Source: Pseudoalteromonas viridis (GTDB lineage Bacteria > Pseudomonadota > Gammaproteobacteria > Enterobacterales > Alteromonadaceae). Taken from it: a stretch of DNA of 64,000 nt. Position 1 is the first letter of the stretch, and each line of letters starts with the position of its first letter. Location of the stretch: the NCBI RefSeq assembly GCF_017742995.1, contig NZ_CP072426.1, positions 1,178,001 through 1,242,000 of the forward strand, in the 5' to 3' direction. Of this stretch, positions 19,301-28,368 are shown in pieces. Made by a program: the position numbers and the translations under genes. The notes under the pieces are model-generated. The model was not told the origin of the DNA, did not search any database, and saw only the letters and a list, made by a program, of their open reading frames with translations.

Positions 19301-20089
19301 ATGCCACTGATAACCTCTCTTTCGTTAACCCCTTTACTTGCTGCCAGTGTTCTTTCCACGCCCGCAACACAGCCAGCCTGTAAGGATGGACAAGCCTGTA
19401 CCATGGCGGTTTACAGCGAGCGCACGCAACAATGGCAATTTGTCAATCAGCCCAGGGCACAGCAAGCTTATACCCCTTTCTCTACCTATAAAATTCCCAA
19501 TACCCTGATCTTGCTGGATACCGAAACCATCAAACCCGGGCAGGGTTATCAGATAGACTTGCAGGCCTATCCGGCAAAAAGTTGGTGGTTTGACGCGTGG
19601 CGTGCCGATTCAATCACACCTCAGACCGCGTTTAAATATTCTGCTTTGCCGCTGTATCAAACCTGGACCAATCTGTTGGATAAACCCACCATGCAAAAGT
19701 ACCTGAATGACTTTAACTATGGTAATCGCGATATCAGTGGACCACACGACAAATTCTGGCTAAACAGCAGCATTAAAATCAGCGCCGTTGAACAGGTTGA
19801 ATTTTTACGCCGTTTGCAGGCACAAGCTTTCAAGTTAAAACCTGCCACTTATAAGGCATTCAGCAAGATTTTCTTACAAGAACAAACGGCCGACAGCAAG
19901 CTGTATGCTAAAACGGGCACGGGCCCGGTGGCCAAAGGTAAATATGTAGGCTGGTATGTGGGCATGGTCGAGAACCAACAAGGTCGCCACTACTTTGCCT
20001 TCAACATGGATGCCAAAAACTTTAAAGAAGTCGCCACGACCCGGGTAGAAATCGCCAAAGCAACGTTAAATAAGATGGGCATTATCTAG
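19301..20089 (+). CDS. Class D beta-lactamase-like secreted protein
   Basis: 262 residues. Signal peptide about 1-21. Penicilloyl-serine-transferase motifs appear in class D order and spacing: S61-T-Y-K64 (usual STFK), S114-A-L (usual SxV), Y140-G-N142 in FNYGNRDISG, and K204-T-G206 in LYAKTGTGP. WLNSSIKISAVEQVEFL also matches the OXA region. Class D enzymes hydrolyse beta-lactams with a carboxylated motif Lys. Val to Leu in the second motif and Phe to Tyr in the first are departures, so activity may be weak or altered; a non-resistance penicillin-binding role is possible. AAGGAC precedes the start. It is downstream of the AraC gene on the same strand. Confidence 0.82.
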   Translation: MPLITSLSLTPLLAASVLSTPATQPACKDGQACTMAVYSERTQQWQFVNQPRAQQAYTPFSTYKIPNTLILLDTETIKPGQGYQIDLQAYPAKSWWFDAWRADSITPQTAFKYSALPLYQTWTNLLDKPTMQKYLNDFNYGNRDISGPHDKFWLNSSIKISAVEQVEFLRRLQAQAFKLKPATYKAFSKIFLQEQTADSKLYAKTGTGPVAKGKYVGWYVGMVENQQGRHYFAFNMDAKNFKEVATTRVEIAKATLNKMGII

Positions 20090-20230
20090 GTCATTCGTAG
20101 CGAGCAAGCGAGTGTTCTCCAGTGCGTACCTAATCTAGCAAAATAAAATTGACACAAAAAAACAAAAAGGTAACATTTTTGACACTCAACAGTGAACTAG
20201 GTTGAGTTTTAGTTTAAAAGGAGATAAAAA

Positions 20231-21067
20231 ATGAAAAAGGCATTTATTACTACACTACTTTGCTTAAGTACCTTGTATGCAAGCGCTGCAAGCGCTGCAG
20301 GTAAGACTGGCGAACTCTTTTTCCGCTCGAATGGTGAAGAGATACACATCAACCGGCTTGTCTCAAACAGTGGCAAAGTCACCAGCGTATCCTTAAGGAC
20401 ACGCTGTCCCTCAGTAGGCGAATGTAAAACTTACTCGCAAAAGCGCGAGTTATTTGAAAACCTGCTAAGAGCGATAAAAGACCGCCAACTCTACACCTAT
20501 GTCGAGTTCGACTACGACCCCTGTCGAGGAGATCCGCATAATCCATGTCAACCGGAGGGCGTTGGACCTGAAAGGATCCAGCCGTTCAATGAACAATACA
20601 GTGAGCTATCTGTATTGCAAGAGGACGCCATAATACAACGAACTCGCGAAGTCCCAACGCCAAAGCAAGATAATGCATTAACAACCCTTTACAACTCTGT
20701 AGTTGCCGCCGTTGGTACTGTCAGCATCACTAAGCTGACGGATTATTTATTCACCTTAAGCAATGATGGCAAAGTAAGAACGAATGTCTTAGTGACCGGC
20801 CGTTATGATGGACGTGAACAGCCCATATCGTATTGTAAAATGGTGTCAGGAGGAAGATGTATCAATGAGGAGGGCGTAACGGTGTCCCGACTGAATTCAG
20901 AAGTCATTGCTATTTCCTATCCTAAAGGGCGTAGTGATGAAGACTTTAATAGAGAGCACGACCTATATAAAATTATGACAAGGTTAAAATATGCCTGTCG
21001 TATTGCTTATACCGGCACCTGGCCAAACATGGTCGGTCAGATGACCTGTCACTACCAGCCTTACTAA
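20231..21067 (+). CDS. Exported protein of unknown function
   Basis: 278 residues. Clear signal peptide (MKKAFITTLLCLSTLYASA, with an ASAASA cleavage region). The mature protein has eight or more Cys, including PCRGDPHNPC and a C-terminal pair in the last 25 residues, suggesting disulfides in the periplasm or outside the cell. I recognise no domain. AAAAGGAG lies before the ATG. It stands alone behind the class D gene and ends at a perfect terminator. Confidence 0.75.
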   Translation: MKKAFITTLLCLSTLYASAASAAGKTGELFFRSNGEEIHINRLVSNSGKVTSVSLRTRCPSVGECKTYSQKRELFENLLRAIKDRQLYTYVEFDYDPCRGDPHNPCQPEGVGPERIQPFNEQYSELSVLQEDAIIQRTREVPTPKQDNALTTLYNSVVAAVGTVSITKLTDYLFTLSNDGKVRTNVLVTGRYDGREQPISYCKMVSGGRCINEEGVTVSRLNSEVIAISYPKGRSDEDFNREHDLYKIMTRLKYACRIAYTGTWPNMVGQMTCHYQPY

Positions 21068-21077
21068 CTTAGCTAGC

Positions 21078-21114
21078 TTTTAATCTCCTGACGTGTCATG
21101 TCAGGAGATTAAAA
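21078..21114. terminator. Perfect 15-bp bidirectional terminator
   Basis: TTTTAATCTCCTGAC pairs exactly with GTCAGGAGATTAAAA around a seven-base loop; the arms end in A-run and T-run on either side. It separates the unknown exported gene from the convergent ybbP gene and can stop both. Confidence 0.9.
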
Positions 21115-21151
21115 TAACCGTTTCACCTAGTCTGTACTATGACGACACTAT

Positions 21152-23653
21152 TTACGCCACCTTCCTTAGTAACCCCTGAGTATTTTGCCGCATCGTATGG
21201 GCCACCATAAAGTAGCCGATAAAGGCGACAAACGCGGCACCCGAAGCCGGGCCCAGCAGCCAGACATACGGGTGTAACCGCCCGTCAACACCAAACAACT
21301 GCTGCTGAATAATAAACAAGGTCACATCACTGACCAACGCTGCCACAAAACCGGCCAGCGCCCCCAGTAACAAAAACTCATACAGGGTTGCCAGTTTAAT
21401 CAATCTTCCCCTTGCTCCCAGAGTGCGCAGGATCACCACTTCCTGCATGCGCTCGGCCAGACTCGCCTGGACCTGAGATATCAGCACCAGCGCACCACTG
21501 ATAAGTACAATGGACAACACAAAACCGATTGCCAGAGACACCTGCGCTATCATCGACTGAACCTGAGCTATGTTGTTTTTAATGTCTATCATACTGACAG
21601 TCGGGTACTGCAATAACTTGCGGCTGATAGGGCGAACATGGCTGTCTTCCAGTTTGGCAGCCGTAAAATAGGTCACAGGCAGACGCTGTGCCATCGCAGA
21701 GTTAAAGATCATCACGAAGTTAGGCTTGAGTGTGCCCCAGTCCACACTGCGAATACTGGTTACTTTCGCTTCGAAAGTCTGGGTATTGACCAAAAAGGTC
21801 AGAGTATCGCCCAGCTCAATGCCAACCCGCTCGGCAGTGCCTTCAAACACAGAAACCTGTAACTCATCCGTTTGTTCAAACCACTGCCCTTCAAGAATTT
21901 CGTTGCCATCCGGTAAAGTGTCAGTCCAGGTCAAATTAAGCTCACGGCCAACGCCACTGCGGGCATCTTCTTGCTGCTCCTCGCCCTCCTGTTTGGACAC
22001 CCGACGTGCAAACGCCTCTCCGTTCAGGGCATTGACCCGTCCCCGGAAGACCGGATAAAACGCCTCATGATGAATGTTCTGCTCAGCAAAGAATTGCTTG
22101 AACTGGTCAACATCACGCTCGCCAATGTTGATCAAAAACGCATTGGGCGCATCTTCAGGCACCTGCATTTGCCAGTCGGAGATCATGTCGTTTTTAAGCA
22201 CAAATAAGAACAACATCAGCTTGATGGCAAGCGCAAAGCTGATCAGCTGGATGGCGTTGGCGTTGGCCCGTTTTTGCAAGGTTGCAATCGCCAGCGACCA
22301 GCTGTTACCGGGGCTCAAGCCCAGCTTACGCCCCGCGCTAAAAAACAGCCGGGATAACCCAAACAGCACGCCCATTAATGTTGCTGTACCTGCGAACAGC
22401 AGCAGCGTGGTCTTAATGTCGCCACTGAACAGCCACATCAGCATAAAGATAGTGCCCACCGACAGCGCCATATGCACCCGGCTTACGGCCAGCTTGTCAC
22501 CCAGGCTTCTTCTGAGTACCCGCAAAGGTGGGATATCAAACAAGTCCAGCAAAGGCTTGAGTGAGAACATCAGAGCGCATACAACACCAATGGCAATCGA
22601 CAGCAACCAGGGTCTTGGCCCGGCCGCGGGCAACTCATTGGCGACAAACTGGGTGAGATAATCAACCGCGACTTCCTGAAGCCCATAACCAATCGCCAGG
22701 CCAATCAACAGCGAGCTGACGGTCACAAGCGACAGGTGCATCAGGAAAATACGTTTGATGGTGAGACGACTGCCACCCAGCGTTTTCATCATAGCAACCG
22801 GGTCGTATTGGCGTTCACAATAACGTTTTGCAGACACAGCCATAGCCACGGCAGCCAGCATAATGCCAAACAAACCAGCCAGCAGTAAGAACCGCTCTGA
22901 GCGCTCCAGGTTTTCTCCCAGGGGAGACTGGCGATCTTTAATTCCCTGCCAGCTCTGATTTTCTCGAAGCTGAGGCTTTAGCCACACATAATAGTCTTTG
23001 AGCAGCAGCTCATCCCCTGCAAACAGCAGCCGGTAAAACACATCACTGCCGGGCTGTACGGCTTGAGTTGCAGGGATATCCGCAATGTTTAATAACACAC
23101 GTTTATTACCAGCCAAAGAGAAAAACGCAGCATCGGGCTCTTGCACCAGTACTTTAGTGACGCTAAACATGCCCGCACCAATTTCGACCTGATCACCGAC
23201 TTTGAGCCCAAGCGTATAAAACAGCCCCTCACTGAGCCAGGCTTCCCCCTGAGCGGGCGCCGCCGCAACCTCGTACTGCTCTCCCTCAAGTGTGTCTTTA
23301 AGGGTGATCTTACCGCGCAATGGATGGCTGTCGCTGACCGCTTTAATTGACCCTAAAACCAGCTCATCGCCTGCGAATAACATAGAGTCGAAGTAGATGT
23401 TTTGCGCCGTTCTGAGCCCCAAGTCCTGTGCCACTTTAAGATAGTTTTCATCCAGTTCATGGTTGCTGGACAAGCGGCGGTCCGCCGCGATGAAGTCCGC
23501 AGACTTTTGTTCGATATTGAGTCGGATCCGCTCGGTCACTGAACTTAAACTAAACACCGTCAGGACCGCCAATGAGATGGCTGCAAAAATGATGGTCAGC
23601 TCACCTCGACGCAGTTCGCGAAAAAATAACCTCAGCGCCAGTTTAGCCCACAT
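21152..23653 (-). CDS. ybbP: ABC transporter permease, FtsX/YbbP family
   Basis: 833 residues; E. coli YbbP is about 800. TM1 about 22-42, a large periplasmic region, FtsX-type membrane cores at about 255-380 and 700-825 (AIGFVLSIVLISGALVLISQ region, then EVVILRTLGARG), plus central membrane helices near 400-480. It pairs with the ATPase YbbA, whose gene end overlaps its start by 11 bases. The family drives mechanical transmission or release of envelope molecules rather than simple import. The conserved neighbourhood with divergent tesA is the same as in E. coli. Confidence 0.9.
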   Translation of the reverse strand: MWAKLALRLFFRELRRGELTIIFAAISLAVLTVFSLSSVTERIRLNIEQKSADFIAADRRLSSNHELDENYLKVAQDLGLRTAQNIYFDSMLFAGDELVLGSIKAVSDSHPLRGKITLKDTLEGEQYEVAAAPAQGEAWLSEGLFYTLGLKVGDQVEIGAGMFSVTKVLVQEPDAAFFSLAGNKRVLLNIADIPATQAVQPGSDVFYRLLFAGDELLLKDYYVWLKPQLRENQSWQGIKDRQSPLGENLERSERFLLLAGLFGIMLAAVAMAVSAKRYCERQYDPVAMMKTLGGSRLTIKRIFLMHLSLVTVSSLLIGLAIGYGLQEVAVDYLTQFVANELPAAGPRPWLLSIAIGVVCALMFSLKPLLDLFDIPPLRVLRRSLGDKLAVSRVHMALSVGTIFMLMWLFSGDIKTTLLLFAGTATLMGVLFGLSRLFFSAGRKLGLSPGNSWSLAIATLQKRANANAIQLISFALAIKLMLFLFVLKNDMISDWQMQVPEDAPNAFLINIGERDVDQFKQFFAEQNIHHEAFYPVFRGRVNALNGEAFARRVSKQEGEEQQEDARSGVGRELNLTWTDTLPDGNEILEGQWFEQTDELQVSVFEGTAERVGIELGDTLTFLVNTQTFEAKVTSIRSVDWGTLKPNFVMIFNSAMAQRLPVTYFTAAKLEDSHVRPISRKLLQYPTVSMIDIKNNIAQVQSMIAQVSLAIGFVLSIVLISGALVLISQVQASLAERMQEVVILRTLGARGRLIKLATLYEFLLLGALAGFVAALVSDVTLFIIQQQLFGVDGRLHPYVWLLGPASGAAFVAFIGYFMVAHTMRQNTQGLLRKVA

Positions 23654-24362
23654 GTACCGCTACTCCTTCTCCGTCACGGATCTTTGCCAGCTGACCACCC
23701 TCGATATGAATGATACGATCACATTGTTTCGCAAGATCCTCATCATGGGTGACCAAAATGAGTGTGGTGCCGTGCTGCTTGTTCAGGTCAAACAACAAAC
23801 TTTCAATTAAATGACCATTTTTAGAGTCCAGATTGGCCGAAGGCTCATCGGCAAAGAGGATTTTTGGCGTACCGATGAATGCACGCGCAATAGCCACACG
23901 TTGCTGTTCGCCGCCGGAAAGCTGTGAGGGATAATGCCCTACCCGGTGTGCTAACCCGACTTTTTCAAGCAGAGCCTGGGCCTGCTCTTTGGCGTTTTTT
24001 TCACCTGCCAGTTCTGCAGGTAGCATCACATTTTCCAGCGCAGTCAGGCTTTGTACCAACATAAATGACTGAAACACAAAGCCAACTTTCTCAGCTCTGA
24101 GGCGCGCTCGCTGCTCTTCATTGAGACGGTGAAGCGCTTCACCATCGAGGTAGACTTCTCCCTTACTGGCAATGTCGAGCCCAGCCAGCAAGCTAAGTAA
24201 GGTTGATTTACCCGAGCCAGAAGTGCCAACCACTGCCACCGACTCCCCTGACTTGACAGAAAAATTGATATCGCTAAGGATAGTGAGGTCACCCTCAAAG
24301 GTACTGACGGTTTTACCCAACTCCTTAACCTGAATAATATTTAACTGAGAAAGCACTGACAT
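23643..24362 (-). CDS. ybbA: ABC transporter ATPase YbbA (MacB/LolD class)
   Basis: 239 residues. Walker A GTSGSGKST, Q-loop region VFQSFMLVQSLTALEN, signature LSGGEQQRVAIARA, Walker B ILFADEPSANLD, H-loop VTHDEDL. Start at 24362 (MSVLSQL) because the longer reading frame would run antisense through tesA. It overlaps the tesA start codon on the other strand, so the two divergent genes have 5' ends that share bases and their promoters must lie inside each other's coding regions. Works with YbbP in the inner membrane. Confidence 0.92.
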   Translation of the reverse strand: MSVLSQLNIIQVKELGKTVSTFEGDLTILSDINFSVKSGESVAVVGTSGSGKSTLLSLLAGLDIASKGEVYLDGEALHRLNEEQRARLRAEKVGFVFQSFMLVQSLTALENVMLPAELAGEKNAKEQAQALLEKVGLAHRVGHYPSQLSGGEQQRVAIARAFIGTPKILFADEPSANLDSKNGHLIESLLFDLNKQHGTTLILVTHDEDLAKQCDRIIHIEGGQLAKIRDGEGVAVHVG

Positions 24363-24993
24363 GATGCGATTTTTCCTACAACTGGTGGTATTGATCTTCG
24401 GCACACTTTTCGTATTAAAAGCAAGCGCCAACGATACCAAAATTATGATCATTGGTGATAGCTTAAGCGCCGGTTATGGTCTCAAACAAGCACCGTCCTG
24501 GGTTAATTTGTTACAAAATAAATACGAGACAGAGCAAAAAGCGATCACTTTGGTCAATACCAGTGTCTCGGGACAAACCACAGATAATGCGCTGCTGACT
24601 ATAGACAAACAACTTGAAAGCCACCAGCCCAGCCATGTCCTTATTGAGCTGGGCGCCAACGATGGCTTGCGCGGGTTTCCACCCAAACTGATCCGCAAAC
24701 ATTTACGCGAGCTGGTCGAGAAAAGCCAGGCCAGTGGCGCCAACGTGGCGCTGATGCAGATCCAGATCCCACCCAACTATGGCAAACGCTACAGCACTTT
24801 GTTTGCCGACAGTTACCCGCTGGTGGCTGAACAAACTGAAGCCTATCTGATGGATTACTTTATGCTGCCCGTCGCGGCAGATCGCAGTCTGATGCAAAAC
24901 GACAACCTGCACCCTAATGCCAAAGCCCAGCCCGTTATCCGCGATTTTATGTATGAGCGTATCGCCAGCTGGCTTGCACACACCGCGAAATAG
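24361..24993 (+). CDS. tesA: Arylesterase / acyl-CoA thioesterase I, SGNH hydrolase
   Basis: 210 residues. Signal peptide 1-23 (ends ASA). SGNH blocks: IIGDSLSAGYG with nucleophile Ser, Gly in SVSGQTT, Asn in ELGANDGLRG, and catalytic Asp/His in DNLHPNAKA (usual DGIHP). A periplasmic esterase/thioesterase/lysophospholipase is expected. Two adjacent ATGs start the gene; the first is used. Divergent from ybbA with overlapping start codons, an arrangement kept from E. coli. Confidence 0.93.
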   Translation: MMRFFLQLVVLIFGTLFVLKASANDTKIMIIGDSLSAGYGLKQAPSWVNLLQNKYETEQKAITLVNTSVSGQTTDNALLTIDKQLESHQPSHVLIELGANDGLRGFPPKLIRKHLRELVEKSQASGANVALMQIQIPPNYGKRYSTLFADSYPLVAEQTEAYLMDYFMLPVAADRSLMQNDNLHPNAKAQPVIRDFMYERIASWLAHTAK

Positions 24994-25358
24994 CCACCTT
25001 CTTTCCCTTCACAACGATGAGCTTGATCTATATTGCAGCGCAAAATTAGGTCAAGCTTGCCTGGTCTCACTGGCTTTATCGCAACTATGACGCTTTAAAA
25101 ACGATCCCGCTCAGCGCCTATTTCTTTCATTTAATATCATGCTCACTGCGTGACTTTTCCACTGAAATAGTAAAAACATTAACTTGGGAAGACACCTTCC
25201 GCCCGGTTATTGCATACTTAAAACGAACAACATAAGAAACATAAAAGTAATAAAAAAACAAAGCCTTAAAACTCTCTTTAAAATTGACTATCATGAGCCA
25301 TCGATTAAGAGCTTGGACTCTTTAATCTAAATAATACGTTATAGATAAGGATCATTGT
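24994..25358. promoter_or_regulatory. Upstream region of protease 1, duplicated before protease 2
   Basis: 365 bases without a gene. Contains a stem-loop (25020-25029 with 25048-25057, AGCTTGATCT/AGGTCAAGCT) soon after tesA, and a block near 25171-25220 with AAAAACATTAACTTGGGAA. Both elements recur in the same order at 27990-28368, in front of the second protease, so the promoter region appears duplicated together with the gene. Confidence 0.6.
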
Positions 25359-27989
25359 ATGAAACGCCTTGGCACTTTACTTGGCGCGGGTTCACTAGTA
25401 CTGAGCTGTGCGCAGGCCTCAGCCACCATCGAATCCCATCCGCTTCTGAATCAACAACATCTGTGGGACCTGTTACCAGCTGCCAACTCAGCAAGCATTC
25501 AGGAAACGACAGACTCAGCACGGCATTCAGACGCAGGACTGATTTATCGACTGGAAAAAGTGGTCGGTGAGCGCCCGCAATACGAACACTACATGGCTTA
25601 TTTTCAGGGTAAACCGATACTGGACAGCACTGTGGTAATTGCGCGCAACACCAAAGGCGAAATTGTCCAGAGTATGGGGAAATTACTCAGTGGCCGTATA
25701 GAGCTGGCGAACAGAGCATCGGCACTTCAGCAGGACATTATTTTACCTATTTCAGCACTGTATGAAGGGACGCAACCACAAATTGAAAAATCGACCCAGG
25801 CTTATGTCCTTAATCAAGGCCGACTATTGAGTGTCACAGTTATACAATTAAACCATGAGGGTCACCGAGAACAAGTGGTGCTGGATAATGAAAATGGTAA
25901 TCTAGTGCAACGCCAGTCTTCTATTTCTTTTTTCTCTCCAACGCTCACAAATAACTACGTAGCGGGCGGCGCAATAGGCGGTAACGAAAAATTGGGTGCC
26001 ATTTGCTATTCGCCGCAGCCAGACAGCATGCAGGCGTGTACTGAATATCGTTATGATGAATATGCCCCGATGGGCGCTCGGTTACACTTTTCAGACACAG
26101 ATCCCAATGCTATTTTCGCTCAATTCGGCGGCTTTCCGCTAGTCGTCAATAAGGATGGGGATACCTGTCGGCTGGAAAATCCCTACCTAAGCACTTTTGA
26201 TGCCAGGGACAGCAACCCCCAACCGGTTGCTTACGCTTGCGGTGCGAACAATGAAAACTTTGACTCTGAGGCGGTTAATCAAAGCTTTAGTACCTGGTCT
26301 ACCTACAGTCATACCAGCGAGGCACACTTCAATGCCGGACTGGTCATGCAGTTTTTTCATAAGCAGTTTGCCGAGCTGTATCCGTCACAATCCTCAGATT
26401 GTGACAGCAGCGGATACTGCATAAAACCACTCAAGCAAAAGGTCCATAGCAATACGATTTATGGTACCAACAGAGCATTCTGGGATGGTGAATACGTCAA
26501 CTATGGCTCGGGTAATGGTTACCACTTTTATTCACTCGCAACCCTGAGCATAGCGGCACATGAAATCGGCCATGCCATTAACAGCTGGAACGCCGGGGTT
26601 GGCTCAGATGGCATTGACGGCGCTATCAATGAAGGTTTTTCAGATCTGGTGACTATCGCAGTTTTGGATTACTTTGAACGCAACGCAAGCGGTGCATATA
26701 CTCAAACAGAGGCCTTTATTAAGCAGTTTCAGGACCAAGCCGGACAATACAATCAAAACCGCAAATGGTGGTTTGGCTGGGACGCCGTTTATCAGGATAA
26801 TGGCGTACGTTTTTATGAGCTGCCTTCCTGGGATGGCACCAGTATTGACCATATTGCCGACTTTTCTAAGGCCAAAACAGAACATGCCAATGGCGGTGTG
26901 TTACGCAAAGCGTTTTATGAGTTGGTAAAAACGAAACAATGGTCAATTCAAGACGCGTTTAAAGTTTTTTTACGTGCAAATACCGCAGGCTGTATGTTTG
27001 CCAACATGAGCATGGATGAATTTGGCTATTGCGTAGCACAGCAGAGCGTACACATTGAGATCGCAAACAAGAGCGCCGCACAGCGCAAAGAAGACGTTGT
27101 TGATGCCCTGCTGGGTGTCGGGATAGTCGCAGACACTAATCTATCTACCCTCGAAGCCAATACTCAGGTCAGCTATGATGAGCTAAGTTATGACATCAGC
27201 CACTTAAGTGCCGATTCGATAGAGCAAATTAGTACACATTGGGGAGATGGTACAAGTAGTGTTTGGCGTAACAGCGACAATCAGCCTGTTTACCCATTTT
27301 TGCAAAAGATACATAAGCTTCCCACCGATACAATGGCCAGAGCCGCTATCAGTGTCACGCTAGCAGGGGGAGAGACACGCTCGGCTTACCGCCACTTTTT
27401 CAGCCGCCCAGCCAATGTTCGCTGCCTGCCCTATCTGAATACGCCTAAAGTACACACGAATAGCCTGAAGATAGCTAATCATGAGATACCTTCTATATCG
27501 AACGATTACACCTCAGCCGTTGACACGCGTATTCCACTAGCCAAAAAACGCCTTTACAACCTGACGTTCGATAAAGATTTAAGCGGGAAAAAGTTAACTG
27601 TTTTGTATGATAGCAATAAAGATGGCGAGTTTACTTACACTGAACACTTACTCAACGACGTGACTATCTCTGGCAATACCGCTTCATTTGAGCTCAACAA
27701 CAGCATTCCCCCGAGCATTGCGCTGATGCGAATTGCGATTGCAGATGTTGAATATTCTTTTCTCGACAGCTGTGGGGTTGTTGATGATGGCCAGGTCATT
27801 GATGTAATAATCGACGCGGATACGCCTGACTTACCTGTCATTGCCGATTTCACCTACCAAGTACTGGACAAAAATCGCGTTAAATTCACCAATAACAGCC
27901 CCGCTAATCAGGCCAAGCAGCCAAATAACAGCGAGCTCTTTGGCTTTAACAATCAACCTGGTAATGCAGAAAATCCAACGCTGCAATAA
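25359..27989 (+). CDS. Exported M4-type (thermolysin-like) metalloprotease, C-terminally short copy
   Basis: 876 residues. Signal peptide about 1-22, FTP-type propeptide (YEHYMAYFQGKPIL near residue 80), then an M4 catalytic domain: zinc-binding H401-E-I-G-H405, third ligand E425 in AINEGFSD, transition-state His in EHANGGVLRKAFYEL. After the catalytic domain comes a beta-rich module with calcium-like DSNKDGEFTYTEH, then the protein stops inside what is a PKD-like domain in its neighbour. Relative to the paralogue at 28369 it lacks the rest of that domain and the terminal GEVED domain (876 against 1121 residues). Catalytic residues are intact, so it may still be active. AAGGA precedes the start. 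Confidence 0.9.
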   Translation: MKRLGTLLGAGSLVLSCAQASATIESHPLLNQQHLWDLLPAANSASIQETTDSARHSDAGLIYRLEKVVGERPQYEHYMAYFQGKPILDSTVVIARNTKGEIVQSMGKLLSGRIELANRASALQQDIILPISALYEGTQPQIEKSTQAYVLNQGRLLSVTVIQLNHEGHREQVVLDNENGNLVQRQSSISFFSPTLTNNYVAGGAIGGNEKLGAICYSPQPDSMQACTEYRYDEYAPMGARLHFSDTDPNAIFAQFGGFPLVVNKDGDTCRLENPYLSTFDARDSNPQPVAYACGANNENFDSEAVNQSFSTWSTYSHTSEAHFNAGLVMQFFHKQFAELYPSQSSDCDSSGYCIKPLKQKVHSNTIYGTNRAFWDGEYVNYGSGNGYHFYSLATLSIAAHEIGHAINSWNAGVGSDGIDGAINEGFSDLVTIAVLDYFERNASGAYTQTEAFIKQFQDQAGQYNQNRKWWFGWDAVYQDNGVRFYELPSWDGTSIDHIADFSKAKTEHANGGVLRKAFYELVKTKQWSIQDAFKVFLRANTAGCMFANMSMDEFGYCVAQQSVHIEIANKSAAQRKEDVVDALLGVGIVADTNLSTLEANTQVSYDELSYDISHLSADSIEQISTHWGDGTSSVWRNSDNQPVYPFLQKIHKLPTDTMARAAISVTLAGGETRSAYRHFFSRPANVRCLPYLNTPKVHTNSLKIANHEIPSISNDYTSAVDTRIPLAKKRLYNLTFDKDLSGKKLTVLYDSNKDGEFTYTEHLLNDVTISGNTASFELNNSIPPSIALMRIAIADVEYSFLDSCGVVDDGQVIDVIIDADTPDLPVIADFTYQVLDKNRVKFTNNSPANQAKQPNNSELFGFNNQPGNAENPTLQ

Positions 27990-28368
27990 CCTCCTTCTCT
28001 GACTTCAAAATGAAGAGCTTGATCTACACATTGCTGCCAAAGTAGATCAAGTTCCCGCCTGCGCCACTGCCTTTAACAGAATTATCACACCAAAAATATT
28101 ACAAACTAAGGAATTTTTTATTTCACGGTTCGCAATCCACGATTAACCACTTCTGACGCTGTGGAAGCAAAAACAATGACATGGGAAAGCGCTCCCCAGC
28201 GGGTTGATGCAAATTTCAGGATAGACCCAAAATAGACACAAAAACAACACAAAATAAACATTTGCAACAATTAATTCAATTAATATATTATCCTCACTTG
28301 TATTAGAGTTTTCCAACTAATCAGGGTCACATAAGGCCATATCTTGATACTCATTAAGGACAAACTGC
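27990..28368. promoter_or_regulatory. Upstream region of protease 2, copy of the one before protease 1
   Basis: 379 bases without a gene. Stem-loop 28016-28027 with 28042-28053 (AGCTTGATCTAC/GTAGATCAAGTT, one mismatched pair) is equivalent to that at 25020-25057. The block AAAAACAATGACATGGGAA near 28173 matches the one at 25173. Arm bases differ between copies while pairing is kept, which suggests the stem itself is selected. Confidence 0.6.
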
